Source: Sabethes cyaneus
Lineage: Eukaryota > Arthropoda > Insecta > Diptera > Culicidae
Reading direction: 5' to 3'
Length of the DNA stretch: 64,000 bases
Assembly (NCBI RefSeq): GCF_943734655.1
Contig: NC_071354.1
Location: forward strand, 78,839,838 to 78,903,837
Positions 23,051 to 34,800 of the stretch are shown here, one piece after another. Below the pieces are notes generated by a model. It did no database searches. It was given only the letters and a program-made list of their open reading frames with translations, and was not told where the DNA came from. The translations under genes were made by a program, and so were the position numbers. Position 1 is the first letter of the stretch, and every line of letters begins with the position of its first letter.

Positions 23051-25180
23051 CTTGGCATTACCCAATAAGTACAGTACAACCAGTTACAAATCCAAACCGG
23101 CAAACAAATCCAATCCGTTTTAAACAAATTTCAACAATTTGACAGAATTATTTCAAGAAGCGACGTCTTTGTCCCCTATGAAACATCGAATTAACTCTGA
23201 GAGTAAATGACCTATGAACACGAACAGTAAAAAATATGAATTTAGAACAGATTTTCGGAAAAATTCCCTAATTTGGTGAAGAATTATGTAAAAACCAAAA
23301 TAGTTTCGTTCATTTCAGTGTATTTTGGTATGCTAAGAATGATGTATAGGTACTTAGGATGGGTTAAAGTAAAATAAAAAACACTAGGTATACTTCTAAA
23401 AACTGAAACTTTTCTCGTAATCTTCGACAAAATTAATAAATTTTTCAATATGTGAAAATGAATCAAAAATTAGCTTGATAACAAAAAATAATGCTGTTTG
23501 AAACACACTAAAGCACAAAAACAGTATCACAATAAAATTTTTCATAGACTTTTAGTTTGTATAACACATGCCACGTGGCGCGAATGCCCCGATGTTGTAT
23601 CTAATAACATATAGTGAAATTCACTTATAGACGACAAATTTGACCTAAATACAGCGCTGACTATACCCGCTGTGCCTTCCATATGATTACAGACACAATT
23701 ACATTTACTTGACGGCTCTCTTGATTGCAGTCTACGCTCTTTCGTGACAGGACCACGCACTCCGTGCACCATGGCACTGCTGCTGGGCTAGGTGCCGTTT
23801 ATAGGAAGTGAGTAATAAAGGAACTCCCGCTTGGCAGACCGCGAGCGCATCAGCGCAATATTTAGCATGAACCAACAGCGGTAAACAATAAGCGCGCGCT
23901 CGCATACGGAGCGGACGCGAGAGCATATGGAAGAGAGCCGACAGGCCGCCAGCTTGGAACTCGCACTGGTACGGTCGGTCGATCGGTCGGTAAGTACAGC
24001 AACCGGCGCGCGGCGAGCCAGATTCAGATTACACACAACTTCTACTGCTGTTGCCGCCGCATAAAGAGACGCGACGCGGCACTGTTTTCCCCATGCTTTT
24101 ATATGGTCTTGTACACATACGCCAGCGGTCGGCGTCTTCCCATTCAGTCTGGATCATTCTCTCCGGGTGTTTCGGTGCATGTTCGCCCGCCGTGGAAGTT
24201 CACAAGAAGGAAAGGTGACGTGTAGTCCGAGTTTTGAGACCGCTTTTGTTATTAAGTGACACAGCGTCAGCAAAAATTAAATATCCCACAATATCACGCA
24301 ATTCCAGCGAGGTTCTACTCTGGCTCGGCCACTGGAATGCTGATAGTTTCTTAAGGAACCAAATTCATGCCATGACGTAGTTCAGAAAACCGGCAAAATC
24401 CAGTCTGCATTTGTTTCATGTTGTGTTGCAATCAGTGTATTTCGTTAGCGATAAAACAAGTACGTACAAGCGCCTTCGATGACGCCGAGGGCCTAGTGCA
24501 TCAGTACGGCTGCGGAGTGTCCCAAAGTCAACAGATTTTATCGTTCAGCCTGAATTGTATGCGAATAGCGGCTTCAACATCATGGCGAGAGCTTGCCAAT
24601 CTGGTGGACCGGGCGCTACGACGGAAGAAGGGATCGGTGGGGTTTACGTACCTAACGTTCGTTTTAGTTTACAGTGATAAAAGAGTGCTTCCATCCAATG
24701 TAGCCCCTCCTGCCGCTGCTGGTGCCGACACGTTTGCTGTGCTCGTCGAACCAATTCGATCCGATATTAATAGAGGACGCAGTTCTGTATATTTGAAAAC
24801 AATTAATTGAAACCAATTGCTAACGTTATATCGATCAGTGGCCGTCTGACGGTTTGGGGCCAGTGAGTGAAGCTGACTGAATTGAATGGCTGCATAGCAA
24901 TTGGGATTCTATTCCCGAGGGGGGCAAACACGGCGGCAGAAAATGTGTTTGGACAGATTCGTCAGTTTGAGAAGTTTTGCGTTTTGACAATAAAATTTGA
25001 ATGGAGGCGCATTTACCAACATGTAATTGCGAAACCGATGATTGTCCTATCGTTTTGGTAATGTGATTTAACATACAAAAAGTGAACTTGTTGACACGAC
25101 GTGCAAAGTTTTTGTTTTGGATAATTTTCGCGAAATCAAATTTAGCTGAATAATTGAATATTTATTTAAAAAGACCCGAT
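23051..25180. other. Intergenic; GC-richer island near 23.6-24.3 kb
   Basis: No protein gene is supported. The part 23860-24250 is richer in G+C and CpG than its surroundings (words such as GGTCGGTCGATCGGTCGG and GCGCGCGGCGAGCC). The 130-codon open frame at 24418-24810 has no recognisable domain and could be chance. Confidence 0.35.
23880..24214 (+). promoter_or_regulatory. Possible promoter and non-coding first exon
   Basis: A CpG-rich stretch contains repeated GGTCGGTCGATCGGTCGG, a TTTTATATGG TATA-like word at about 24096 and an arthropod initiator-like ATTCAGTCTG near 24143. It ends in a plausible splice donor, AAAG|GTGACG, at 24214/24215. This could be a first exon of a gene further right, for example the one starting coding at 59034. 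Prediction only; no transcript data. Confidence 0.25.
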
Positions 25181-25377
25181 TGGCCCCAAGGTATGATGCT
25201 GGCCTGATAAGCCAGACGTCGTACGTTCGAATCTCGACTGGAAGAGGCTGTTAGAGTCGATAGGATCGTAACAATTGGCCCTGCAATTGTCCTGTACTCT
25301 AACAGCTGGCTGCTAAATCTGTCGTATAAAAACAGAAGGTCAAGTTTCGATAACGTAATGTAGCACCTAGGCTTCGC
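25181..25377 (+). mobile_element. tRNA-derived SINE
   Basis: Short element with a polymerase III-type head. TGGCCCCAAGGTATGATG at the start is A-box-like, and CGTTCGAATCT at about 25224-25234 is a good B box. The body (GTCGATAGGATCGTAACAAT, then AACAGCTGGCTGCTAAATCT) is shared with copies at 28333-28509, about 9225-9345 (minus) and about 57735-57850 (minus). It is non-coding and depends on LINE machinery. Confidence 0.8.
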
Positions 25378-26340
25378 TTTTATTCATTTATTATGTTTTG
25401 TTTAAAAAAATACTAAAAATTGCTTATTAAAAGGATATTCTCTTAAATGGGTTGTATAACATTTCTCCAAAACCATATCGCGGAGTTCTACTTTGCGGAT
25501 GATATTCTACAACGCCGAAAATGTGTCTGTTTTCAGATTCCGAACAGTGTAATTTAAATGTGAAAACAGTCTCGACTTGTCTTTCATTCAACCCTCAGAT
25601 AAGCCGACGCGAATTTCGCCTTTAATTATCAAAAGCAAACCTTTTGGCTAATAATTTAATTTGCTAAAATACTGCCAGGGTTTTTATACAGTTTCGGCAA
25701 AATAGAACTGAGCACTTGTGAGCCATAAATTGTGGTTATTTCATAACTGATTGCAGTATTATAGGCCAGCACATTCAGATAAGTTTACGAATTATAAATT
25801 ACTCATGGTTATTACCTTAATAAAACATATATGGCGGTTCTAGATTTGTCACGTGAAAATGTTACCATTCAGTTTGTTTTCTTGGGTTGATTTGTTTGAG
25901 ATTTTTGTACGACCTTTGGATAAGCAGAAAGTTGTCGGAACAACAGGTGCCGTAGTCTTAATTTAATAGTACCATTGATCTGCCGTCCAGGTGTTTTTCT
26001 GTATTCCACACTTCGTTCTTTTGCCGCATCGGTAATTAGAGAGCCAATTACCTATTATTATCCGTGATTGAGTGACTACATTTTACGCGTTTACTTGTTT
26101 TTCAAAAGTCTTCATTACGCTCCCGGAACCATTTCCTCTCTTATGACTGGTTTTGGCGATAGATTTAATTGTCGGTAAAGCAGAGTGCAATACAATGGAT
26201 AGTTTCACAGAAGCATGAGATGCTTATGCTTGTTTTTTTCTTTGAAGCACCAATCTCGTTCCTAGCCTAATCTTCATATTAACGAAGCCAATTCTTGAAA
26301 GCATCTTGGAAAATGACGATTACTTGAATTAATCATTTTT
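25378..26340. other. Intergenic, no feature seen
   Basis: AT-rich sequence with no supported gene, repeat terminus or RNA. Confidence 0.3.
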
Positions 26341-26344
26341 CTTG

Positions 26345-28085
26345 TCAACGGCCAGGCAAACTGCGCACTTACTTATGTGTCCGTGTCCGCTGGACCGGCA
26401 GAACAAAGGTATGAAATCAGAGGTCGTCACTGCCGACGGTTACCCGCCATGGTTTTTACCTTTCGCCAGGACAGGTTCTCGTCTACAGCCCAGAGGGTGT
26501 TGGCTAAGCTGCGTCGCCAGCTCCTTTCCTCAAGGTGTGTTCGATTCACTTCCACTTACGTTCACGAATTTCCATTGCTATCTGTCGTTGATAAAATCGA
26601 CGATAGAATTCCCCGTTGAATGCCTAGTTGTCAGATCTCCATGCACGAATGATACATCGCAGGCACCGGTTGATAAATACCTGCAGTTTTTGCGTTTTCT
26701 CCGCTGAGACGCACCACGTTTCGCAGGCATACAGCAATACGGATTTAACGTTGAATTCAAAATTCGGGTTTTCCTATGTAGAGTGGTCTGGTTTGAGCGC
26801 CAAATGTTTCGCTGATCTGCATTGGCACCCCTGATCTTCCTGATCCGTGCGGCTATATCAGTCTTGGTGCACCATCGGGTGTTGTCTGGCTATTAAGATA
26901 TTGAGGCGTCTACCTGCTTAACTTGTTGTCCCGCTGCTGTGAATTTGGTGGGATTGTCCATGTTCACTACCATAGATTCAGTTTTTGCTACATTGACTGT
27001 GAGACCTGCTGCCTGGAAGCTCTCGAAGAGGTCATCTAACTTGCTCTGCATATCGTTTCGGCGTTGTTCGAGCAAGACAATGTCGGCGGTTAGGTCGAGG
27101 GCATTTAGCTACTCCATCGTAAGAGGATTCCAAGGCAATCCTCGATTTGGTCTACTGTCAATTGCTCCAACTAATATCTCATCCATAAGGATGAGCAACA
27201 GAAGCAGTGATAAAATGCAGCCCTGAATCACACCAGTAGTAACTCCTTTAGGGTCGGCCAAGACGCCGTCATGCAAAACCTTGCACGAGAACGCCTCGAT
27301 GTGATGGACAGCTAATCTGGAACTCTTCTACGCCTAAGTCCACCCCAGATGTTTTCGTGGTTGAGTCCCTGGTGGACACCAGCAGAAGAGAGTCTTGGAA
27401 TTCGTAGATCTGTTCCAATATAATGCGGAACGTTATGACATGGTCTACACATGACCAGCCCGCACGGCATCCAGCTTACTGCCATCGCATCGATCTTCTC
27501 CTGGATCCGGTTGAGAATTACCTTCCAGAGTACTTTGAGATTAATACAGTGCAACGTGATGCCACGCCAGCTACCGCATTCAGTTAGGTTTCCTTTTTTA
27601 GGGACTTTTCGGCTGAAATACAGTCTATCCATGACGCTCTATAGGGTTTCATACTCTTGACGGTTGCTTCAATCTCATCCAGTGATGGCGTCTCAGTGTT
27701 GATACGATTAATGCGACGAATTATTGGTGTCATGTGCTGCTGGTTTTGTTGGTTTCGAAAGAGTTGTTCAAAGCTGTGCTGTACGGTCAGTAAGAGCTGA
27801 CCAGCTCTGTGATTTAGCGGCATCTTTGTATTCATCTTGACACCACTATTTAAGGCGGCGAGAAATATCATACAACAAACGGATATCACCATTGGCGGCG
27901 GCGGTTTCTCCTTCTTCGGTTAGGGAGTTAGTCCAGGCTCTCTTGTCCTGTCAACAAACTCGTTTAACAGCCCTCTCCAGTTCGGCGTATCGCTGATGGG
28001 TAGCTGTCTTAGCCGATCTGGTTCGCGCTTGCTCAATGCCAGTTTTTGTTTCTCTCCATTCGTCAATCTTGCGCATTTTCGTCAT
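26345..28085 (-). mobile_element. Non-LTR retrotransposon remnant, third lineage
   Basis: Minus-strand, heavily decayed. 28085-27584 encodes a linker (RTRSAKTATHQRYAELE and SLDEIEATVKSMK). 27632-27312 has VPKKGNLTECGSWRGITL and KVILNRIQEKIDA, the RT palm-entry motifs. 27075-26893 has QSKLDDLFESFQAAGLTVNVAKTE, the post-catalytic region. Catalytic FADD is not readable. The phrase KKGNLTECxxWRGITL differs from both the RTE and CR1 copies nearby, so this is another clade (RTEX/Proto2-like is a guess). Confidence 0.65.
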
Positions 28086-28189
28086 CTTTAAAATTTATCA
28101 CTGTCTACCGGTTTTTTCCGACGCTGTGGAAAACGAAGTTTATGTTTTCGGTTCATAATAAAGGTTCAATAATTCTTGAGGTATCACTG

Positions 28190-28860
28190 CTTTGTGCAAG
28201 GCATCCAAGCTATTCGAAAAAGTAATTTTTGGAACAGTGTCCTTCCATTGTAAGCAATCCATGGACGATTCGCAACATGGATTCATGCTACGTCGAACAG
28301 CCATGGCGAATCTCCGTTCATTTACTACTCATACCAGGTAGCCTCGAGGTATGATGTTGGTCTAATAAGCCAGTCGTCGTATGTTCAAATCTTGGCTGGG
28401 AGACGCTGATGGAATCAATAGGATCGTAGCAACTGGCCCTGCAATTGTCCTGTATTCTAACAGCTGGCTGCGAAGTCTGTCGTATAAAATGTCGTGCTTT
28501 TTTTTTGCTTTTACTACTTATGCAATGAATACCATGTTGAGGCGTTTCTACACCAACCTGCTGCTTTTGATAAGTTAAATCATGAAATTGCGTTGGTTAA
28601 CCTCGACAGGATGGGGCTTGGCAGCATTCTACGCTGGCTGGAGTCCTAGCTGGAAAATCTGAAAATCAATATCCAGCCAGTTTGTTGCTACGTCCGTTGT
28701 TCCACAAGGTAGCCATCTGGGCTCGCTCGTCGTCGTACTATACTTCAACGATGTAAACGCAACGATTTTCGCTGCGACGACCCAGGATTTTCTTTGTTGG
28801 TGATCTTAACATTTGAGTTGCTATCGACTGTAACATGTGACTTGGATATAAATTTCTCGG
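28190..28860 (+). mobile_element. CR1/Jockey RT fragment split by a SINE
   Basis: Before the SINE, 28262-28330 encodes DDSQHGFMLRRTAMANLRSFTT, like the QHGFxxGRS motif of CR1/Jockey RTs. After it, 28560-28790 continues with AAFDKLNHEIALVNLDRMGL and a PQGSHLGS-like block with stops. The order matches the LINE at 19811-21931, so it may be the same family. Inactive. Confidence 0.6.
28333..28509 (+). mobile_element. tRNA-derived SINE with target duplication
   Basis: A 177-bp copy of the SINE family (GAGGTATGATGTTGGTCTAA, B-box-like GTTCAAATCT). It is flanked by TTTACTACTCAT (28321-28332) and TTTACTACTTAT (28510-28521), a 12-bp duplication with one mismatch. Its 3' end is rich in T. It interrupts a CR1/Jockey RT fragment. 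Confidence 0.82.
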
Positions 28861-29880
28861 TTCATCAGTTAGTACTTATATTTACATAACAGGACAATAT
28901 TTATAACGCATAATGACGACATCGGCATAGACAAGACAAAACGAAAAACTATTGTAAGTATACTGAGAAAAATCTTTTTGTAAAATATCTGTAAAATGTC
29001 GCTTAGATTAATGTGTGAATATTTATATTTTGTGTACCGTTCCCATGCAGACCTTTTGAAAATGACAAAATATAATGTCGAAACGTTAAAGGAAAACTAG
29101 ATATATTTCGTTTTTATTTATATATGACTGATGAGCCGAGAAATCTATATCCAGATGATCTTAACACTAAACCTAACGACTGTTGATGTATACCTATTGC
29201 ATGTATACCTATTACCGCGCAGGGGTCTTGCAACTCTTGCAGTTACTGCAAATATTCATTGCAGTATATTAAAAAAGTATTGTTTAATTCAAATTGTAAT
29301 GCAAAAACGAATTGTAATTGAAAAAGGCAATTGCAATTATTTAATATATAAAATTCAATGTATGTTTGACAAAATGAATAAATTTTAATATTTTTTTATT
29401 GTTTAATGTGATTTTAACTAGTTGGTCATTCACCAACATAAATTTTAAATTGAAATTAAAAATTAAAAATATTGATATGCCCCAACTCCGAAACGTTTAA
29501 CCGGTTCTTCATCAAACTTGACATGCGTGCTCCTTGACCTAAGGAAACCTGTATAGGGGGTAGGCAAAAGGAGGTAATGGGGATCTTGGTAAGAAATAAA
29601 GTTCCCAAATAAGAGAAAAGGCTTTGTTTCTTATTTAATGACTGATTTTCGGTCTGATAACAGGGTAGACTAAGTGCCAAAAAGGGTGGAGCGATCTGAT
29701 AAGGAGAGGAGGAACGTCAAAATACGGATAAATGGCTTTGTGTTTCGCATTATGGAAATTTTCCGAACGAACCAGTTGTACAAGCGGCTGGGGCACAAAT
29801 AGGAGGTGGTCCTGAGCAAGATCGGGCACTTAGCTAGTGTATTTATAAAATTCATCGGGCCAGCAGTAGGTATGGTGCGA
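28861..29880. other. Intergenic, no gene seen
   Basis: AT-rich. Contains the ribozyme-like motif at 29051-29093 (listed separately). Nothing else is supported. Confidence 0.3.
29051..29093 (+). ncRNA. Degenerate hammerhead-like motif
   Basis: ACCTTTTGAAAATGACA, a short loop, then ATGTCGAAACGTTAAAGG. Stem II (TGACA/TGTC) and the GAAAC strand are kept, and outer CCTTT/AAAGG can pair. The CUGANGA core is altered to TTGAAAA, so cleavage is unlikely. Motifs of this type accompany Penelope-like retroelements. Confidence 0.4.
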
Positions 29881-30150
29881 GGAGCAACTACCGATGGACT
29901 GCTTGGAATGTCTCATATGCCCGATTTACAAGAAGATCCAACTCGAAAACAAACAATTACCCAGCTATAACCCTCCCCAACTGGGTGTACAAAATTCTCT
30001 CCTAAATCTTGTTCCATGGCCCGAGGCCGCTACACTACGCTACGATACACTAAAGCGAAATTAGCTATTGCGGGTTATGACATGGTTTCGCTTGTAACGT
30101 TAGATGGTTTGAACCAAAGTGACGGTCTGTGAAATCTACTGTACTTCATA
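29880..30150 (+). pseudogene. Decayed LINE reverse transcriptase fragment
   Basis: About 29900-29950 reads CLECLICPIYK-like, and 30095-30125 reads LDGLNQSDGL, a relic of the LxGLxQGD RT motif. Stops are frequent. Probably RTE. Confidence 0.5.
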
Positions 30151-30246
30151 AAGGGTGTTCCACATCAAATTGTACCGATGATCTGACCGATCATTTTCAA
30201 ACTTCCAGACAATAAAATATAACCCATTAATAACCTTTTGGCACAG

Positions 30247-31167
30247 GGGAGTGTTGTCGGGGTTGGGCCACGTTTTGGAATTCGCCCATAACTTTCGTTT
30301 CAAAAGGAATTTTGGAAGCCTAAATACATCGTTGCAGGTCTAAGAATAAGGTATATTTCCGGAAAGTTTTGAACTGATTGCTTGAAAAATAAAAAAGTTA
30401 TAGGTATTTACGTGAAGGCAAAAAATGTTGTCATAATCGGGCCATGTTGTACAGGTTGGGCCACCGCAGAAAATCTAAGACAAACGTATTGAAATTCTGT
30501 ATAGAAACATGAAAAAAATGAATTCCGTGAACAACGGCTCATATAGGTACAAATACCATATTTTTAATTGCATTTTTGCGAAATTTTGGCGATCTTGTAA
30601 AATCAATTTTGCTACAATCGCCTTTTCCGAAGTGTACAGTTACAATGAAAAAAACAACAAAAATCTAGGTTTTTATCGTATTAATTTTGCTTTATTTCAT
30701 CACATTTTACGTTACTGACATTCTCTAGCGATTATTGCGCTTCTGCGCTTAAAATTATGGTGGCCCAACCATAACTAATCAAATGGCCCGACCTTTACGC
30801 TTAGCGCTTTTCTAGTATTTCACCTTAGCCTTCCCAAACACCTTACTGGAGGGGATTTTTCTATAGTCTACGTGTGCAGCACAACATACTTCATACGTTT
30901 TCAAAATTTATCTCGATAATTGCCTTTCATGAATTACTTCTTGAAGAAAAGTTCATTGCGCCTGGAAAACTTTTTTTGTAAGATTTAGTCACTGAATTCA
31001 GTACGGGTGTTTTGAATACTCGATTAAAACTCACAATATTGTGAAAAGTTACTAACACAGTAAGAAGTTTTATAATGGTTGTATCATAGGTATCATGAGT
31101 TACTAAAACTGTAAAATCGTGATGGCCCGACCATAACAGTGGCCCGACGATAACGACAATACCCTAC
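30247..31167. mobile_element. Non-autonomous repeat with GGCCCGAC-rich ends
   Basis: The left end reads GTGTTGTCGGGGTTGGGCCAC. The right end, inverted, reads GTATTGTCG, a short step, then TCGTCGGGCCAC, an imperfect terminal repeat. Several internal copies of TGGCCCGACCATAAC occur. A diverged relative is at 37090-37430. No coding sequence. Superfamily unknown. Confidence 0.5.
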
Positions 31168-31472
31168 TTATTTCATTCAACTTCAATAACATAACCGTAT
31201 ACTCGCACCTAACGCTCAACTCCACTCAAACGGTTCTGTACAGAGTAATTCTCGCTGAAACGTGGCCGCTACTGACACGAGATGTTCAAATATTGGAATT
31301 TTTGCGCTTCATTGGTTGAAAATGGTTAAAAATAAGAATTACACTGTTAATAGCTCGAAATAGTGGACCCCTCGTTCGCCAAGAGGCCTAACAGTTTCAA
31401 AAAAAGTTGAATCTTGAGCAAACCTTAAGATCTATATCATGTGATATTTCATAAATTTACCATGAAACAACT

Positions 31473-32908
31473 ATTTTTTTTTTTTTGTATGCCAGAAGGG
31501 CATTGGGTTAAAAGGCCACTGCGACAGTCTTAATGATCGTCTTTTGTGGCAGGCCCCGATTGATGTACACAGTTTACGGATCGCTCATACCCATTGATGG
31601 AGTTGAGCGGAATAGTTGTAATCCTGTGCCCCAATTCGGTACTACATGGTTTATAAAGCCAATGACCGTTTTGGGATTTAGGCTCCATACCTGATATGGA
31701 GTAAGAAGGAAACTTCCTAAGAAGTTGTGCCTTGATAATGCAAGAGCTCCGCAATAGCAGAGCAGATGCGCTGAACTTTCAGGTTCAGAGTTACAAAAGC
31801 GGCAGGTGTCAGATGATACCTTGCCGATATTCTTTAAATGATAAAGAGCGGGGCTGTGTCCTGTTAGGAGTCCCGTGATCGTGCGTAGTTCACTACGAGT
31901 TAAATGGAGTAGTTTTTTAGCTACTGCAGGGTTTGGGTAGATAAACTGTTTAGCTTGTCTACAACCCTGTGTTTGATTCCAACGGGATGCTATTTCTAGC
32001 TTTTCCCATGTCATCAGTTCGCCTTTCACGGCGGATGTGGAGGTGCCCAGAAACGGTTCAGGACCAATAAATTGCTGAGCTGATCCTTGTCTTGCTAGGT
32101 TGTCAGCAAATTCATTGCCCTCGATTCCGCAGTGACCGGGCACCCAAAGTAATAAAACTTTGTTTTGGCGGGAGAGTTCCCTCAATGCTGTGCTGCACTC
32201 CCAAACTAATTTGGACACGCATTTGGCGGACTTGAGAGCCAGTAGTGCTGCTTGGCTGTCCGTGAAGATACCGATTTTCGCATGCCTGTACTTTCGTTTC
32301 AAGCATATTGTCGCACAGATGTATATGGCATATACTTCTGCTTGAAAAACGGTGGGCCACTTTCCTAATGAGATAGTTTCCCTGATGCCGGGTCCGTAGA
32401 CTCCGGAGCCTGTGCAGGCCCCCATTTTTGAACCATCTGTAAAAAAACAGATAGTTCCAGATGGAAGATCTGGCCCTCCATTATTCCACATTGAGCGATC
32501 TGTTTCAATCACCTCATATGGAACGTCCATATTGGGCCTGGCTTCCATGCAGTCAGAGACTGAAGTTACTAAGGGTGTCAGATTGAATTCCCGAAGTATG
32601 CGAAGATGACCGATTTGGTCACCTTCGAGTATGGTTTTACTCCTTTGCAACCGTAGTGCGCCGAGCTCTGCTTCCTTCTTCACATGAAGATGCAAAGGCA
32701 GTAAGCATAGCATTGCCTCCATGGCTGCAGTAGGTGTTGTACGCATGGCACTGGTAACTGTAAGACAGGCCAGGCGCTGAACTTTGTTTAGTTTGAAACA
32801 ACTAACAAATGGCCCGGTTCTGTAAAGAAGAAGAACAGGGCTTTCAAATGGAGTAAAATTTTTTTTGCCGGCCATCTTGGATTTGGTCGCCATGTTGGAT
32901 TTTATCAA
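31473..32908 (-). mobile_element. 5'-truncated LINE with RNase H domain (I/LOA/R1-like)
   Basis: A 444-codon open frame at 32908-31574. The start retains the end of the RT region (CFKLNKVQRLACLTVTSAMR and TTPTAAMEAMLCLLPLHL). Then an RNase H domain with catalytic-type motifs: CFFTDGSKM (Asp), VFQAEVYAIY (Glu), GIFTDSQAAL (Asp) and VPGHCGIEGNEFADNLA (His/Asp). A Cys/His cluster CRFCNSEPESSAHLLCYC follows. A poly(A) tail on the minus strand lies at about 31473-31486. RNase H is typical of the I superclade including LOA and R1 relatives. The open frame suggests a fairly young insertion, but the 5' truncation makes it inactive. Confidence 0.8.
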
Positions 32909-32999
32909 AAAATCACCGTTTTCACCTATTTCGAGCTATTAAAAGTGTAATTCTTATTTTTTAACCTTTTTCAACCAATTAAGCGCAAAGTTCCAATAT

Positions 33000-33671
33000 T
33001 TGAACACCTCGTGTCAGTAGTGGCTCCGTATCAGCGAGAATTACTCACAACATCTGACTGCAGCTTCTTTTGGAAACCCCTCTTTTTCTTCATATCTTCC
33101 TCAGATTTGACCTCGTTGGGATGCTTCCGTAGTGCCTGCTTCATAATAGCTCAGTATTTTTGGATGGGCCTTAGTTCCGGTGCATTGGGGTGATTCATGA
33201 CCTTGGGTATGAAATTAACCCTGTTAGCTTCGTACCACTCCAGTCCATCATTCCTTGTCTCTCGGAACGAAAGACATGGAAAGATTCAACTTTTTGGCCA
33301 CATCGCCGACCGAAGCATTGGGATTCTCCTTAAACGCTCCCACGATACGCTTGTGATCCTGATCACTAATATAACATCCATTCTGATCGAATTTCTCCTT
33401 CCGTTCGATGTTCAGAGTTTCGTAGTAACGTTTAAACAAACGACTCACAGTTGAGTGCACGATTTTGAGTTTTTTTTTCGATGTCGCGAAAAGATAGCTG
33501 AGGATTTTCCAGGTGCTTGTGCAAAATCAATTCGCGTCGTTGCTTTGCAGATGACACATTTTTTTCTGATTTTCGAAAAACTGGCAGCGATAAAAATACA
33601 ATGTAAACAATACACTCTAAACTACTTCTACCCAAATTTTCAAGCGGAAATACCCCATGGGTAATTTTCAA
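33000..33671 (-). pseudogene. Mariner-type transposase, catalytic core deleted
   Basis: 33671-33250 encodes the N-terminal DNA-binding region in two overlapping frames (AKQRRELILHKHLENPQLSF, then RLFKRYYETLNIERKEKFDQ and AFKENPNASVGDVAKKLNLS). 33240-33000 encodes the C-terminal end (WYEANRVNFIPKVMNHPNAP, then ELRPIQKYWAIMKQAL), which includes the last acidic catalytic region. The middle with the first two catalytic Asp residues is missing and there are frameshifts. The PNAPELRPIxKYW block is typical of mosquito-type mariner transposases. Confidence 0.72.
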
Positions 33672-33702
33672 CAGGCTTTTTCGTGGCGTAATTTGATGTG
33701 GG

Positions 33703-34800
33703 ATACTTTATGCACCTTTACACAAAAATCGATAGCTGCTCCTTAGAGATGGTCGCGCTCCGTGTTTCCAGATCCGAAACTCAAAAAAAAAATCCCGGGT
33801 TACGGAACCCGGATCGGCAGGCTTGTCCTGCACTCAGTGAACTAATTTTGCTTTTTTAACTGTAACACCTCAGCCAAGCAAAATTCGAAAATATTATATA
33901 TGGAGCATTTATAGAGTAAATTATTATCCATAAGATTGCTGAACCAAGTATTGTTCTATCTTTACTATTTACGGCGCACTCCCAGTTCACACTGGGATCG
34001 CTCCTTGGTGCAACAGCCAGTGTAATCTTGATATAAAACTGTCGATACGATCAGAGAGGTATGAATTAAATCATCGTACCGAAGGGCCTGCGATGCCGAG
34101 TTTTTCCAATTTAGCGATTGTGATTTGATGGTTCAATTTAACTTTAAAAGCAGCGGTTAGGTCCGTGTCCGGGTTCTCGTCATCGGATCTTTGCAAAATT
34201 AGTATTAAAAAGGCGAAAATTTTCATAATCGATATCTGAAATAAAAACATTTTAGTTTTTTAACAAAACATTGTAGTTTTTATCAAAAATCTCGACGTTG
34301 GCGTTGTGAAAATATGATGGTAGGAGGCATCATTAAACAGTACCTACAAATAATAAACGAAAGCTTAAACACATTTGGAGATAAAATCTATAAATAAAAC
34401 AAGTCTTGTTAGCGATAAGTGCGCTCTCAAACAAGAACGTGTCAGTTGGCTGGTATTTACAAAAATAAATGTGATAATATTTTTTGCGTTACATACATAT
34501 ATCCATTAACACCAGGACCAGCCACACACACAGGCCTTAATTAATTTGCTAATTGTTGACATCATTTCCTCTTTAGTCATCGTTTTGTAATCGAAACTTT
34601 TAGATGTATCAATTTGTAATAATATTTAAACAAATTGATGGCAGTGCCCGAACCCACTATCAAGTCGTCAAATCATACAGAGCTGTCCAAACACATTTTC
34701 CCTACCAAGTGCAACGAATCATTCATTACAGAATCAGCAAATGTTGGCGTTTCATGCAGTACCCGTTTCGATGTATATTAGCATACTGAACCAACGAGTG
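33703..34800. other. Intergenic with small CR1/Jockey RT relic
   Basis: About 34170-34070 on the minus strand reads DTDLTAAFKVKLNHQITIAK, then LEKLGIAGP, a relic of the CR1/Jockey RT palm like that at 19947-21035. The rest is AT-rich with no supported gene. Confidence 0.45.

Larger units (their letters stand above)
30159..33702 (-). mobile_element. Tc1/mariner-type element with nested insertions
   Basis: The ends are inverted repeats: GTGTTCCACATCAAATTG at 30161 and, at about 33685-33702, the inverse of GTATCCCACATCAAATTAC. The transposase remnant lies at the right end on the minus strand. Between the ends lie a second TIR-bearing repeat (about 30247-31167) and a LINE fragment (about 31473-32895), so the original element has been enlarged by insertion. 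Boundaries are approximate. Confidence 0.6.

Noticed and set aside
24418..24810. 130-codon plus-strand open frame
   Set aside because: No recognisable domain, no start context or splice pattern, and composition not clearly coding.
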